The notes: a model not told the origin generated them from the sequence alone. Positions 50,236 through 60,097 are shown, numbered from the stretch's first letter. The stretch is DNA of 64,000 nucleotides from Burkholderiales bacterium (GCA_020355165.1 CP070661.1:1201389-1265388); one strand, 5' to 3'. Numbers and translations are program-made.

Positions 50236-52365
50236 TCAGCGCCGGCGGGCCGAGTACACGCCGCCGACTTCGGCGATCTGGCGCAGCGCGCGACGCAGCG
50301 CCGGCGCGTCGGTGACCTCGACGGTGAAGTTCATCTGCGCCTCGCCGCGGCGCGACAGCGTGTTGACGCCGACCACGTTCAGCTTCTCGCGCGCGAACAC
50401 CTCCGAGATGTCGCGCAGCAGGCCCGGGCGGTCCTGCGCCAGCACCACCACGTCCACCGGATAGACCGCGTCGGCCGAGGCGCTCCAGGCGACCTCGATC
50501 AGCCGCTCCGGATGCCGGTTCGACAGCGACGCGGCGTTGGCGCAGCCGGCGCGGTGCACCGACACGCCGCGGCCGCGGGTGACGAAACCGACGATCTCGT
50601 CGGGCGGCACCGGGCGGCAGCAACGCGCCATCTGCGTCATCAGCGCATCGACGCCGACCACCAGCACCCCGCCCTTGCCGCGCGCCGCCGTCGCCGCGGC
50701 CTCGGCCCTGGCCAGCACCGGCGGCGGCACCGGCGCCGCGGCGGCCGTGGCCAGCGCCTGTTCGACGCTGCGCAGGCTGAATTCCTCCTTGCTCGCCGCG
50801 ACCGACAGCTCGTCGACCGAGGCGAAGCCGAGCCGGCGGGCCAGGTCGTCGAGCTTCACCGCAGTGCGGCCGAGGCGCTGCAGCTCGCGCTCGATCACCG
50901 CCCGCCCGCTGGCGATCGACTGCTCCAGTTCGAGCAGGTTGAACCAGTGCCGCACCTTCTGCCGCGAACGGGCGCTGGCCAGGTAGCCGAGGTCGGCGTT
51001 GAGCCAGTCGCGGCTCGGTCCGCCGGACTTGGCGGCGATGATCTCGACCGTCTGCCCGTTGGCCAGCGGCCGGTTCAGCGGCAGCAGCGCGCCGTCGACC
51101 CGGGCGCCGCGGCAGCGATGGCCGAGTTCGGTGTGCACGTGATAGGCGAAGTCGATCGGCGTAGCGCCTGCGGGAAGCTCCACCACGCGGCCCTGCGGGG
51201 TCAGCACGTAGATGCGCTCGTCGGTCTTCGCCGACGGCAGCGGCCGGTCGACCTCGGCCCGCCAGGCCAGCAGCTGGCGCAGCCAGGCCACCCGCTGCTG
51301 GTCGGCGCCGGCGGCCCTGCCGCCCTCCTTGTACTGCCAGTGCGCCGCCACGCCGAGTTCGGCGAACTCGTGCATTTCCTGCGTGCGGATCTGGATCTCC
51401 AGCGTGCGGCCGCCGGCGTCGCGCACCACCGTGTGCAGCGACTGATAGCCGTTGGGCTTCGGCCGCGCGATGTAGTCGTCGTACTCGCCCTCGACCGTCG
51501 TCCACATCTCGTGCACCAGGGACAGCACCTGGTAGCACTGCGCCACCTCGGCGACGATCACCCGCAGGGCGTGCACGTCGTAGATCTCGTCGAACGCCAG
51601 CCCCTTGCTGCGCATCTTGCTGTGGATGCTGGCGATGTGCTTGGGCCGGCCGCTGATCTGCGCCTCGATGCCTGCGGCAACGAGCCGCTCGTGCAACCGG
51701 GACACCGCCTCGGCGATGAAGCGCTCGCGCCCGACCCGCTTCTCGTCGAGCAGCCGCGCCAGCCGCTTGTAGGTGTCCGGCTCGAGCAGCCGGAAGGCCA
51801 GGTCCTCGAGCTCCCACTTCAGCTGCCAGACGCCGAGCCGGTTGGCCAGCGGCGCGTACAGCTCGAGCGTCTCGCGCGCGATCGCCGCCTGCATCTCGAC
51901 ATCGACACCGGCGCCCCTGCGCGAAGCGAAGTGGCGCAGGGTCTGCACGCGCGAGGCCAGCCGCAGCAGCACCACGCGCACGTCGTTGACCATCGCCAGC
52001 AGCATCTTGCGCAGCCCCTCGGCCTGCCCGCCGCCCGCGCCGCGCGCGCGCGTCACCTCCGAGAGCCGCATCAGCTGGCGCAGATCGGCGACCAGCCGTG
52101 CCGCGGTCGCGCCGAAGCGCCCGCGCAGCCAGTCGTCGGCGTCGCGCAGCACGTCGTGGATGCCGAACAGGTAGGCTGCGGCGAGCAGGTCGGGATCGGC
52201 GCGCAGCTCGCGCACGACCTCGACCATCCCGTCGGCATGGTCGACGAACGGCTCGCCGGTGCGCAGCGCGCGACTGCCGTACAGCGGCACGACCAGCGCG
52301 CGCACGGCCCCCGGATCGATCCCATCCGGCGCCACCGCGTCGACTGCCGAATCGCCTGCGACCAT
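50236..52365 (-). CDS. relA: GTP pyrophosphokinase RelA
   Basis: (p)ppGpp synthetase activated on starved ribosomes. The N-terminal HD domain is degenerate (only FGIHDVLRD remains), as in RelA. The synthetase domain has the RelA-type EYDDYIARPKPNGYQSLHT (EXDD, residues 294-297). TGS, a zinc-finger domain with RCCRPVPPDEIVGF, and a C-terminal ACT domain follow. 709 residues. Threonine starvation would act through this gene and the thrS leader alike, though they are not cotranscribed. Confidence 0.95.
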   Translation of the reverse strand: MVAGDSAVDAVAPDGIDPGAVRALVVPLYGSRALRTGEPFVDHADGMVEVVRELRADPDLLAAAYLFGIHDVLRDADDWLRGRFGATAARLVADLRQLMRLSEVTRARGAGGGQAEGLRKMLLAMVNDVRVVLLRLASRVQTLRHFASRRGAGVDVEMQAAIARETLELYAPLANRLGVWQLKWELEDLAFRLLEPDTYKRLARLLDEKRVGRERFIAEAVSRLHERLVAAGIEAQISGRPKHIASIHSKMRSKGLAFDEIYDVHALRVIVAEVAQCYQVLSLVHEMWTTVEGEYDDYIARPKPNGYQSLHTVVRDAGGRTLEIQIRTQEMHEFAELGVAAHWQYKEGGRAAGADQQRVAWLRQLLAWRAEVDRPLPSAKTDERIYVLTPQGRVVELPAGATPIDFAYHVHTELGHRCRGARVDGALLPLNRPLANGQTVEIIAAKSGGPSRDWLNADLGYLASARSRQKVRHWFNLLELEQSIASGRAVIERELQRLGRTAVKLDDLARRLGFASVDELSVAASKEEFSLRSVEQALATAAAAPVPPPVLARAEAAATAARGKGGVLVVGVDALMTQMARCCRPVPPDEIVGFVTRGRGVSVHRAGCANAASLSNRHPERLIEVAWSASADAVYPVDVVVLAQDRPGLLRDISEVFAREKLNVVGVNTLSRRGEAQMNFTVEVTDAPALRRALRQIAEVGGVYSARRR

Positions 52366-52380
52366 GCCTTATCCGCTGCA

Positions 52381-53244
52381 ATGCCGACGATTATCGCCCT
52401 GCGGCACAATCGTCCCGTGCTCAAGACGCTGCTCGACCGGCTGCGGCCCGCATCGCAGGTGCGCATCGACGACGACCTGTGGCGGTCGGCGCTCGAGTCG
52501 CTGCCGTTTCTCGGCCGGCTCGGCGAGGCCCAGCGGCAGCGGCTGCGCGCCCTCGCGCAGCAGTTCCTCGCCGACAAGGAGTTCGCCGCTGCCGGCGACC
52601 TGCAGCTGACCGCGGCGATGCAGGTCAGCATCGCCGCGCAGGCCTGCCTGCCGGTGCTCGAACTCGGGCTCGCCGCCTATCGGGGCTGGACCAGTATCGT
52701 CGTCTACCCCGACGAGTTCCTGGTGCCGCGCGAGATCACCGATGAGGCCGGGGTCGTGCACCAGTACGTCGACCAGCTCGCCGGCGAGGCCTGGGACGGC
52801 GGCCCGCTGCTGCTGTCGTGGGCAGACGCGGGCGAGCGACAGCCCGACTGCAACGTGGTGATCCACGAGTTCGCGCACAAGCTGGACATGGCCAACGGCG
52901 ATGCCGATGGGGTGCCGCCATTCGACCGCCGCCTGCATCCGCGGCTGTCGGTCGGCCGCTGGCGGCAGGTGCTCGGCGATGCGTTCGAGCGGCTGAGCGC
53001 CGAGCTCGATCTGATCGAGGCGGAGATCCCGCCGCACCTGGACCCGGAGTCGCCCGCCGGCGACGCCTACTACGCCCGGCTGCCGCTCGATCCGTACGCC
53101 GCCACCGATCCGGGCGAGTTCTTCGCGGTCTCGAGCGAGGCCTTCTTCGTTGCGCCCGCCCGGCTTCGCGACGCATTTCCCGACTGGTACGGCCTGCTGG
53201 CCGAGTTCTACCGGCAGCAACCGCTCGGCTCCGGCGACGGATGA
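52381..53244 (+). CDS. mtfA: Zinc-dependent peptidase of the MtfA family
   Basis: M90-family metallopeptidase; in E. coli MtfA (Mlc-titrating factor) affects glucose PTS control. The zinc motif is NVVIHEFAHKLDMANG (HExxH), with LPVLELGLAAYRGWTSIVVYPDEF and FFAVSSEAFFVAP downstream. 287 residues from ATG 52381. That ATG is only 15 bases from the divergent relA start and has no ribosome binding site; GTG 52417 is an alternative. Confidence 0.9.
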   Translation: MPTIIALRHNRPVLKTLLDRLRPASQVRIDDDLWRSALESLPFLGRLGEAQRQRLRALAQQFLADKEFAAAGDLQLTAAMQVSIAAQACLPVLELGLAAYRGWTSIVVYPDEFLVPREITDEAGVVHQYVDQLAGEAWDGGPLLLSWADAGERQPDCNVVIHEFAHKLDMANGDADGVPPFDRRLHPRLSVGRWRQVLGDAFERLSAELDLIEAEIPPHLDPESPAGDAYYARLPLDPYAATDPGEFFAVSSEAFFVAPARLRDAFPDWYGLLAEFYRQQPLGSGDG

Positions 53245-53732
53245 AAAGGCTGCTGATCGTCTGGCACAGTCACACCGGCGGCTCCCGGCAGATGGCGGCG
53301 GCCGCCGCGCAGGCCGCCGGCCGGCAGGACGGCATCGCGGTGTGCCTGCGCCACGCCGCCGATGCGCAGCCCGGCGACGTGCTGGCGGCCGACGGCTACC
53401 TCTTCGCCACCCCGGAGAATCTCGCCAGCATGGCCGGCCTGATGAAGGACTTCTTCGACCGTGTCTATTACCCGGTCCTGGAGCGCATCAATGGCCGCCC
53501 CTACGCGCTGATGATCTGCGCCGGTTCCGACGGCAGCGGCGCGGTGCGGCAGATCGAGCGCATCGCCACCGGCCTGCGGCTGAAGGCCGTCGCGCCGCCG
53601 CTGATCGTCATCACGCGGGCGCAGACGGCCGAACAGATCATGGCGCCGAAGACGATCGGTGCCGACGACCTCGCCCGCTGCGCCGAAATGGGGGCCGGCC
53701 TGGCGGCCGGGCTGGCGGCCGGCGTGTTCTGA
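53241..53732 (+). CDS. Flavodoxin-like (NADPH-dependent FMN reductase-type) protein
   Basis: 163-residue flavodoxin-fold protein. MKRLLIVWHSHTGGSRQMA carries the phosphate-binding loop. ADGYLFATPENLASMAGLMKDFFDRVYYP resembles the flavin-binding loop of NAD(P)H-quinone oxidoreductase-type proteins. The ATG overlaps the mtfA stop by 4 bases. Enzymatic activity is inferred. Confidence 0.82.
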   Translation: MKRLLIVWHSHTGGSRQMAAAAAQAAGRQDGIAVCLRHAADAQPGDVLAADGYLFATPENLASMAGLMKDFFDRVYYPVLERINGRPYALMICAGSDGSGAVRQIERIATGLRLKAVAPPLIVITRAQTAEQIMAPKTIGADDLARCAEMGAGLAAGLAAGVF

Positions 53733-53741
53733 CCGCGCCGG

Positions 53742-54092
53742 TCAGGCGCTCGCCGCGGTGACGACGATCTCGACCCGGTAGTCCGGCGCCGCCATCGCCG
53801 CCTGCACGGTGGCTCGCGCCGGCGTCTGGCCGGGGACGACCCAGGCTTCCCAGACCTTGTTCATCGCCGCGAAGTCGGCCATGTCGGCGAGGAAGATCTG
53901 CGCCGACAGCAGGCGCGACTTGTCGCTGCCCGCCTCGCCGAGCAGGCGGTCGATCGCCGCCAGCACCTGGCGCGTCTGGCCGCCGACGTCCTGGCTGGTG
54001 TCCCCGGCCACCTGGCCGGCGAGGAACACCATGCCGTTGCTTACCACGGCCTGGCTCATGCGTGGTCCGCTGTGAAGGCGTCTGATCGTCAT
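53742..54092 (-). CDS. RidA/YjgF-family protein
   Basis: 116-residue protein of the RidA (reactive intermediate deaminase) superfamily: GPRMSQAVVSNGMVFLAGQVAGDTSQDVGGQTRQVLAAIDRLL and a C-terminal PDYRVEIVVTAA with the conserved R-x-E-I. It belongs to the wider YjgF group, so enamine/imine deaminase activity is likely but not certain. Six bases after the hydrolase gene. Confidence 0.85.
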   Translation of the reverse strand: MTIRRLHSGPRMSQAVVSNGMVFLAGQVAGDTSQDVGGQTRQVLAAIDRLLGEAGSDKSRLLSAQIFLADMADFAAMNKVWEAWVVPGQTPARATVQAAMAAPDYRVEIVVTAASA

Positions 54093-54097
54093 CGTTC

Positions 54098-54967
54098 TCA
54101 CCCCTGCAACAGGAAATCGCGGACGACGGCGATCTGCTCGTCGTCGAAGAACATCGGCGCATGACCGATGCCGGCAAACTCGACCAGCCGCGCCCGCGGA
54201 CCGCGACGGGTCATCTCCTCCGCCGTCTCGCGCGACAGCAGATCGGACTCGGCGCCGCGGGTGACCAGCGTCGGGCAGCGGATCGAGTCGTACAGCTTCC
54301 ACATCGCCGCCTCGCCCGCCGCCGCTGCCTGCGCAGTCACTGCGCCCAACGGCATCGCGATCAGCGGGTCGTAATGGAACACCCACCCGCTGCCGTCGCT
54401 GCGCAGCGACGGCTCGGTGATCTCGCGCCACTGCTGGCGGGTGTGCAGACCGAATGGCGCCGAGACGGCGGCAACGTAGTCGATCGCCTCGTCGAGGTCG
54501 GCGAAGCGGATCGGCTTGCCGACGTAGGAGCCTATGCGCGCCAGCGCGGCGGCGTCGAGCCGCGGCCCGACGTCGTTGATCAGCAGCCGCGAGATCGGCG
54601 AGTCGGCCAGCCCGGCGAGCGAGATGCCGATCAGCCCGCCCATCGACGTGCCCACCCAGTGAACCGACTGCGCGTTCAGCCGCGCGATCAGCGCCACCAT
54701 GTCGGAGACGTACTGCGGAACGGCGTAGTACCTCGGCTCGCGCAGCCAGTCGCTGCGCCCGCGGCCGACCACGTCCGGACAGACGACGCGGTAGTGGTCG
54801 GCCAGTGCCTGCGCCAGCCGGTCGAAGTCACGCCCCAGCCGAGTCAGTCCGTGCACGCAGACCAGCACCAGCGGGTTGTGCGGATCGCCCCACTCGACGA
54901 ACGCCATGCGGTGCAGGCCGGCGGGGCTCAGGCACTGGACCGAGTCGGAGCGCGGCGCGTTCGACAT
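54098..54967 (-). CDS. Alpha/beta hydrolase
   Basis: 289-residue alpha/beta hydrolase. HGLTRLGRDFDRLAQAL forms the oxyanion region; the nucleophile elbow is GTSMGG with DVVGRGRSDWL before it. The late LVTRGAESDLL (Asp) and GIGHAPMFF (His) complete the triad. It stands head to head with bdhA, which could suggest a PHB-related esterase, but the substrate is unknown. Confidence 0.88.
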   Translation of the reverse strand: MSNAPRSDSVQCLSPAGLHRMAFVEWGDPHNPLVLVCVHGLTRLGRDFDRLAQALADHYRVVCPDVVGRGRSDWLREPRYYAVPQYVSDMVALIARLNAQSVHWVGTSMGGLIGISLAGLADSPISRLLINDVGPRLDAAALARIGSYVGKPIRFADLDEAIDYVAAVSAPFGLHTRQQWREITEPSLRSDGSGWVFHYDPLIAMPLGAVTAQAAAAGEAAMWKLYDSIRCPTLVTRGAESDLLSRETAEEMTRRGPRARLVEFAGIGHAPMFFDDEQIAVVRDFLLQG

Positions 54968-55052
54968 TGGGGCTGAAGGCCGAGGCGGCAGGGTGCGGCA
55001 GAATTCGCCGGCATACTAGCAGCGCGAACGATCGAGCAAGGAAGGAGCCGCC

Positions 55053-55832
55053 ATGCTGAAAGGCAAGACCGCGCTGGTCACCGGATCGACCAGCGGCATC
55101 GGCCTGGGAATCGCCCGCGCGCTGGCCGCGCAGGGCGCCAACATCGTCGTCAACGGCTTCGGCGATGCCGGCGAGATCGCCGGCATCGAGAAGGAACTGC
55201 AGGCGCTCGGCGTGGCGACGATGTACCACGGTGCCGACATGAGCAGGCCGTCGCAGATCGAGGACATGGTGCGTGCCGCCGAAGGCCGCTTCGGTCGCAT
55301 CGACGTGCTGGTCAACAACGCCGGCATCCAGCACGTGGCGCCGATCGAGGAGTTCCCGGCCGAGCGCTGGGACGCGGTGATCGCGATCAACCTGTCTTCG
55401 GCCTTCCACACCACCCGCATGGCGCTGCCGAAGATGAAGCGCGCCAACTGGGGCCGCATCGTCAACGTCGCTTCGGTGCACGGCCTGGTCGCCTCGGCGG
55501 AGAAGGTGGCCTACGTCGCCGCCAAGCACGGCATCGTCGGCCTGACCAAGGTGGTGGCGCTCGAAACCGCCGCCACCGGCGTGACCTGCAACGCCATCTG
55601 CCCGGGCTGGGTGCTGACGCCGCTGGTACAGAAGCAGATCGATGCGCGCGCCGCGCGCGACGGCCTCGACAACGATGCGGCGCGACGCTCGCTGCTCGGC
55701 GACAAGCAGCCGTCGATGCAGTTCGTCACCGCCGAGCAGATCGGCGCCATGGCCGTGTTCCTGTGCTCGCCTGCCGCCGACCAGATCCGCGGCGCCGCCT
55801 ACAACATCGACGGCGGCTGGTATGCCCAGTAG
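55053..55832 (+). CDS. bdhA: 3-Hydroxybutyrate dehydrogenase
   Basis: Short-chain dehydrogenase converting 3-hydroxybutyrate to acetoacetate during PHB breakdown. GSTSGIGLGIARALA, NNAGIQHVAPIEEFP, catalytic YVAAKHGIVGLTKVVALE (Y-x3-K), and PGWVLTPLVQKQI match hydroxybutyrate dehydrogenases. 259 residues. A strong AAGGAAGGAG site lies upstream of ATG 55053. Confidence 0.93.
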   Translation: MLKGKTALVTGSTSGIGLGIARALAAQGANIVVNGFGDAGEIAGIEKELQALGVATMYHGADMSRPSQIEDMVRAAEGRFGRIDVLVNNAGIQHVAPIEEFPAERWDAVIAINLSSAFHTTRMALPKMKRANWGRIVNVASVHGLVASAEKVAYVAAKHGIVGLTKVVALETAATGVTCNAICPGWVLTPLVQKQIDARAARDGLDNDAARRSLLGDKQPSMQFVTAEQIGAMAVFLCSPAADQIRGAAYNIDGGWYAQ

Positions 55833-55925
55833 CCGCCAGGCGCGAAGGCAATTGCAATGCAGACCTGCGTGGCGCGCGGCCCGAGCCGCTGATCGGCCGG
55901 CACGACGGCCAATGCATCAGCGACG

Positions 55926-56798
55926 ATGACCGGCAGGACCATCAGGCGCCGCCACGCGGCGCGGCGTGACGACATCGGCGAGCTGCTCACGCGCCGGCCG
56001 CTGCCCGGCCCGGCCGTCGAGCAGGTCGACCCGTTTCTCTTCCTCAATCACCACGGGCCGCAGGTCTACCCGCCCGGCAACCAGGGCCTGCCCTTCGGGC
56101 CGCATCCGCACCGCGGCTTCGAGACCGTCACCTTCATCGTCGAAGGCGAGCTGGCGCATCTGGACACCGCCGGCCACGAGAGCGTGATCCGCGCCGGCGG
56201 CGTGCAGTGGATGACCGCCGGCAGCGGGCTGGTGCACGCCGAGCTGTCGCCGCAGGAGTTCAAGCGCCGCGGCGGAAGCCTGGAGATCCTGCAGCTGTGG
56301 GTCAATCTGCCGGCGCGGCTGAAGATGACCGCTCCCGCCTATGTCGGTCTGCAGCGCGACGCGATCCCGGTGCTGCCGACCGCCGACGGGCTCGGTCGCG
56401 TCAACCTGATCGCCGGCCGCTGGGGCGGCGCCGCCGGACCGGTGCGCTCGCTGACCGGCGTGTTCATGTCGACGGTCGAGCTGGCTGCCGGCGGCCGGGT
56501 CGAGTTCGCCGACCTCGGCCGGCGCAACGTCTTCCTCTACGTCGTGCGCGGTTCGATCGATGTCGGCGGCGAGCAGGCGCAGGCCTACACGCTGGTCGAG
56601 CTCGACAACGAGGGTGATCGGCTCGACATCGGCGCCGTCGACGACGCCCTGCTGCTGTTCGGTCACGCGGAGCCGATCGGCGAGCCCGTCGTCGCTCACG
56701 GCCCGTTCGTGATGAACACGCGCGAAGAGATCGCGCAGGCGATCCGCGACTACCAGGCCGGCAAGTTCGGCGAGATAGCGGCGCGCAACGAGCGCTGA
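55926..56798 (+). CDS. Pirin family protein
   Basis: 290-residue bicupin. The N-terminal cupin has the metal ligands in FGPHPHRGFETVTFIVEGELAHLDTAGHESVIRAGGVQWMTAGSGLVHAE (positions roughly 58-105). The C-terminal half is the pirin_C domain. Some pirins have quercetinase activity; the role here is unknown. It converges with phaC. Confidence 0.9.
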   Translation: MTGRTIRRRHAARRDDIGELLTRRPLPGPAVEQVDPFLFLNHHGPQVYPPGNQGLPFGPHPHRGFETVTFIVEGELAHLDTAGHESVIRAGGVQWMTAGSGLVHAELSPQEFKRRGGSLEILQLWVNLPARLKMTAPAYVGLQRDAIPVLPTADGLGRVNLIAGRWGGAAGPVRSLTGVFMSTVELAAGGRVEFADLGRRNVFLYVVRGSIDVGGEQAQAYTLVELDNEGDRLDIGAVDDALLLFGHAEPIGEPVVAHGPFVMNTREEIAQAIRDYQAGKFGEIAARNER

Positions 56799-56817
56799 CG
56801 GGCCCGGGGCGCCCCCC

Positions 56818-58659
56818 CTAGCGCGCCAGCACGTACGAGCCGGGGGCGGCGCCGATCGGCGCGAACTCCCCGTTGCCCATCGGCGGTGGCGCGCCGCGCG
56901 CACCCGAGCGTTCGGCCAGCCACGCCTGCCAGGCCGGCCACCACGAACCGTCCTGCGGCGCGTGACGGGCGAACCACTGGTCCGGATCGATGTAGCGGTC
57001 GGCCGCCGCCTTGGTGGCGATCCGGTAGTGGCGCTGCGGTCCGTCCTGCAGCTGCGGCGGATTGACGATGCCGACGTTGTGCCCGCCGCTGCTCAGACAG
57101 AACGTGATGTCGGCGTCGGCGTACAGGTGCAGCATGTAGACCGACTTCCACGGTGCCACGTGATCGCGCTCGGTGCCGACCAGGAAGATCGGCGCCCGGA
57201 TGTCGGCCAGCGCCAGCGCCCGCCCGTCGAAGCGCGTCCGGCCGGATGCGAGGTCGTTGTTCAGGTACAGGCTGCGCAGGTACTCGGTGTGCATCCGGTG
57301 CGGCAGGCGGGTGGTGTCGGCATTCCAGGCCGTGAGGTCGGTGAGCTTCTGCGGCTCGGCCATCAGGTACTGGCGCACGATGCGCGACCAGATCAGGTCG
57401 TTCGAGTTCAGCAGCGTGAAGGCGCCGGACATCTGGCGGCCGTCGAGATAGCCCTGCTCCCACGTCAGGTCCTCGAGGTAAGCCAGCTGGCTGTCGTCGA
57501 TGAAGATCGACAGCTCGCCCGCCTCGGTGAAGTCCACCTCCGCCGCCAGCAGCGTCAGCGAGGCGAGCCGGTCGTCGCCGTGGCCGGCCATCGACGCGGC
57601 CAGCATGGCCAGGAACGTGCCGCCGAGGCAGTAACCGACCGCGTGCAGCTTCTCGCCGCCGGCGATGCTGACCGCGGCATCGACCGCAGCGCGGATGCCG
57701 AGGCGCAGGTAATGATCGACGCCGAGCTCACGGTCGCGCAGGTCGGGGTTTCGCCACGACAGCATGAACACCGTGTGCCCCTGCTCGACCAGGTAGCGCA
57801 CCAGCGAGTTGTGCGGCGACAGGTCGAGGATGTAGTACTTCAGGATCGGCGAGGGCACGACCAGGACCGGCTGCGGATGCACGGTCGATGTGGCCGGCGC
57901 GTACTGCAGCAGTTCGATCAGATCGTTGCGCAGCACCACCTTGCCAGGCGTCACCGCCACCTCCTGCCCGGGCCGGAACGTCACGCCGTCGGTGTGCGGC
58001 CTGCCGGCCGCCGAGGCCAGGAAGTCGTGCCACCACAGCGTCGCGCCACGAAGGAGGTTGGCGCCGCCGGTATCGGCCGTGCGCTGGAGGACCTCCGGAT
58101 TGCTGCACACGAAATTGCTCGGACTCAGCACGTCGAGGGCCTGCCGCCCGGTGAAGGTCACCATCCGCTCGTGATGCCGTGTCACGCCGGTCACGTGGTT
58201 GGTCGCGTTCCACAGCCACTGCTGCACGAGCAGGAACGACTGGTAGATCAGGTTGAACGGCGGCTGCTGCCAGCCCGGGTCGCCGAAGCGGCGGTCCTGC
58301 GGCAGCGGCTCGATGCACGGCGTCCGCTCGCCCTGCAGGCACTGCAGCGCGTAGAAGGCAAAGCGGGCCGCCTTGCGCTGGGCCTTGCTCGCCAGTTCCA
58401 TCTGCTTGCCCGGCGCCGCGGCGAGGTGCCAGTACCAGTCGGCCCAGGCCGACACCAGCGACGGCCAGGCAATGCCGCGGCTGGCGCGCGCCACCGCGGC
58501 GCGGATCGCCCGGTCGTAGTTGGCTAGCGGCACCGGCTCGGCGAGGTACTCCTCCGACGGCGGCTCGACTGCCGCGGGCGCCGTTCGAGGCGGCCCGGAC
58601 GTCTGCCTGCCGCCCCTGGCGGCACGCGTCGAAACGAGTCTCAGCGGGGTCTTGGCCAC
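56818..58659 (-). CDS. phaC: Class I polyhydroxyalkanoate synthase
   Basis: Polymerises (R)-3-hydroxyacyl-CoA into storage polyester granules. 613 residues. PhaC N-terminal domain (SLVSAWADWYWHLAAAPGKQMELASKAQRKAARF), then the lipase-like box GYCLGG with catalytic Cys 344, Asp 499 in VGTERDHVAPW and His 527 in SSGGHNVGIVNPP. GTG start with GGAG seven bases upstream. phaA/phaB are not here. Confidence 0.94.
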   Translation of the reverse strand: MAKTPLRLVSTRAARGGRQTSGPPRTAPAAVEPPSEEYLAEPVPLANYDRAIRAAVARASRGIAWPSLVSAWADWYWHLAAAPGKQMELASKAQRKAARFAFYALQCLQGERTPCIEPLPQDRRFGDPGWQQPPFNLIYQSFLLVQQWLWNATNHVTGVTRHHERMVTFTGRQALDVLSPSNFVCSNPEVLQRTADTGGANLLRGATLWWHDFLASAAGRPHTDGVTFRPGQEVAVTPGKVVLRNDLIELLQYAPATSTVHPQPVLVVPSPILKYYILDLSPHNSLVRYLVEQGHTVFMLSWRNPDLRDRELGVDHYLRLGIRAAVDAAVSIAGGEKLHAVGYCLGGTFLAMLAASMAGHGDDRLASLTLLAAEVDFTEAGELSIFIDDSQLAYLEDLTWEQGYLDGRQMSGAFTLLNSNDLIWSRIVRQYLMAEPQKLTDLTAWNADTTRLPHRMHTEYLRSLYLNNDLASGRTRFDGRALALADIRAPIFLVGTERDHVAPWKSVYMLHLYADADITFCLSSGGHNVGIVNPPQLQDGPQRHYRIATKAAADRYIDPDQWFARHAPQDGSWWPAWQAWLAERSGARGAPPPMGNGEFAPIGAAPGSYVLAR

Positions 58660-58822
58660 GGCGACACTCCTCGTTCGGGGGTCGCCACAGACGCCGGCCG
58701 CGGCTTAGCGAGCCGCCCGCACACACAGCGCAAGCTTGCGGCCTTTCCGCTGCCGCGCGTTGACTGCACGCAAGGAAGAGCCGGGCGGCGGGCTGCTCGT
58801 GCCGCCGCCGGCCGGACGGGCG

Positions 58823-60097
58823 CTATGCGGCCCGCTTCAGCGCCACCGTTGCCGCCGCTAGCGGCTCGACGAACTGCTCGATCGCCTCTTCGGCCGATGT
58901 CGCCTTGAGCAGTTGCTCCTGCAGCTGCGCCGGCGACCAGCGGTCGGCAGACACGGCCTCGGCAAAGCGCGTCGCCGCCGCCTGGTCGTCGAAGAACTTG
59001 AGGAACATGCGCCGCAGCTGGTCGCGGTCGCACAGGCCGAGCTCCATGCGGAAGTCGACCCGCCCGGAGCGGATCGCCGCCTCGTCGATCAGCTGCGGAT
59101 GGTTGGTCGTCAGGAACACCACCGAACCCTCGTGCGCCGCCACCCCGTCCAGCGCGTTGATGAAGCCCGAGTACGAGACCCTCACCGCGCTGTCGGCCTT
59201 GTGCCGCTGCTGGAAGAAGGCGTCGACATCCTCGATCAGGATCACCGAGCGGCGCGGCACGCTGGCCAGCAGGTTGCCGATCTTCTCGTCGGTGACGTTC
59301 GGCGACGCCAGCGACAGCACGCACACGTTCAGCGACAGCTCCGAGGCCAGCGCCGTGACGAGCGAGGTCTTGCCGGTTCCCGGCGGCCCGTACAGCAGGT
59401 AGCCGCGCCGCCAAGGGATGCCCAGCGTCTCGTAGCGCTCGCGCGCGGCGAAGAAGCGCTGCAGGTCGGCGAGGATTGCCTCCTTCTGGCCGCGCTTGAG
59501 CACCACCGAGTCGAGCTTGCGGTTATTGCCCAGCCGTGCCCGCGTCCACTCGTTGTTGTACGGACTCGGCACGTAGATGGCGATGCGGTTCAGTTCGCGC
59601 TCGATGCGATGGTCGATCGCCGCGTGGGCGATCGCCGCCAGCGGCCGCTTGTCGCGGCCGAAGGTCGACAGCGTGATCTTCTCGATCACCGAGGCGCCGC
59701 CGACCTGCACCTCGCGCTTCATCCACATCAGCCGCCCGTCGAGCAGGAAGACGTGGAAGCCCTCGCCCGGCGAGAACAGCGGCGCCGGGCGGCCGCCCTG
59801 CTGCAGCTCGTCGGCCAGGCTCTGGTAGGTCGAGCTCTGCTGGCGCACCGTGCGCACGGTGAAGTTGTTGATCCGGCGCAGCGCTTCGCGGCTGTCCATG
59901 TATTCGACCAGTGCCGGGAACATCAGCTCCTCGCGGCTGTCGACGGTGAGCGTCGTCACCAGGAAGTGCTTGGCCCAGGCTGCCGCCTTGCCCGGCACCT
60001 CGCGCAGCCAGACGGCGAGGATGCCGATCACCGCCAGCGCGGTGCCGCCGGACAGCAGCGGGCTCGAAGCGAAGACCGATTGCAGCGATTCGAACAC
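58823..60097 (-). CDS. BCS1-like AAA ATPase, membrane-anchored
   Basis: 424-residue AAA ATPase. One N-terminal membrane segment (GGTALAVIGILAVWL), a BCS1-type middle domain, then Walker A GPPGTGKT (237-244), Walker B VILIEDVDAFF (285-295), and the BCS1 signature SYSGFINALDGVAAHEGSVVFLTTNHP with IRSGRVDFRMELG. Mitochondrial Bcs1 moves the folded Rieske protein across the inner membrane; bacterial homologues are uncharacterised. It lies 99 bases downstream of the transglutaminase gene on the same strand. GTG start with CAGGAG. Confidence 0.85.
   Translation of the reverse strand: MFESLQSVFASSPLLSGGTALAVIGILAVWLREVPGKAAAWAKHFLVTTLTVDSREELMFPALVEYMDSREALRRINNFTVRTVRQQSSTYQSLADELQQGGRPAPLFSPGEGFHVFLLDGRLMWMKREVQVGGASVIEKITLSTFGRDKRPLAAIAHAAIDHRIERELNRIAIYVPSPYNNEWTRARLGNNRKLDSVVLKRGQKEAILADLQRFFAARERYETLGIPWRRGYLLYGPPGTGKTSLVTALASELSLNVCVLSLASPNVTDEKIGNLLASVPRRSVILIEDVDAFFQQRHKADSAVRVSYSGFINALDGVAAHEGSVVFLTTNHPQLIDEAAIRSGRVDFRMELGLCDRDQLRRMFLKFFDDQAAATRFAEAVSADRWSPAQLQEQLLKATSAEEAIEQFVEPLAAATVALKRAA

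Noticed and set aside
50224-52380. + strand open frame running into mtfA from opposite relA
   Set aside because: Only the part from 52381 matches a protein family; the rest is the shadow of relA.
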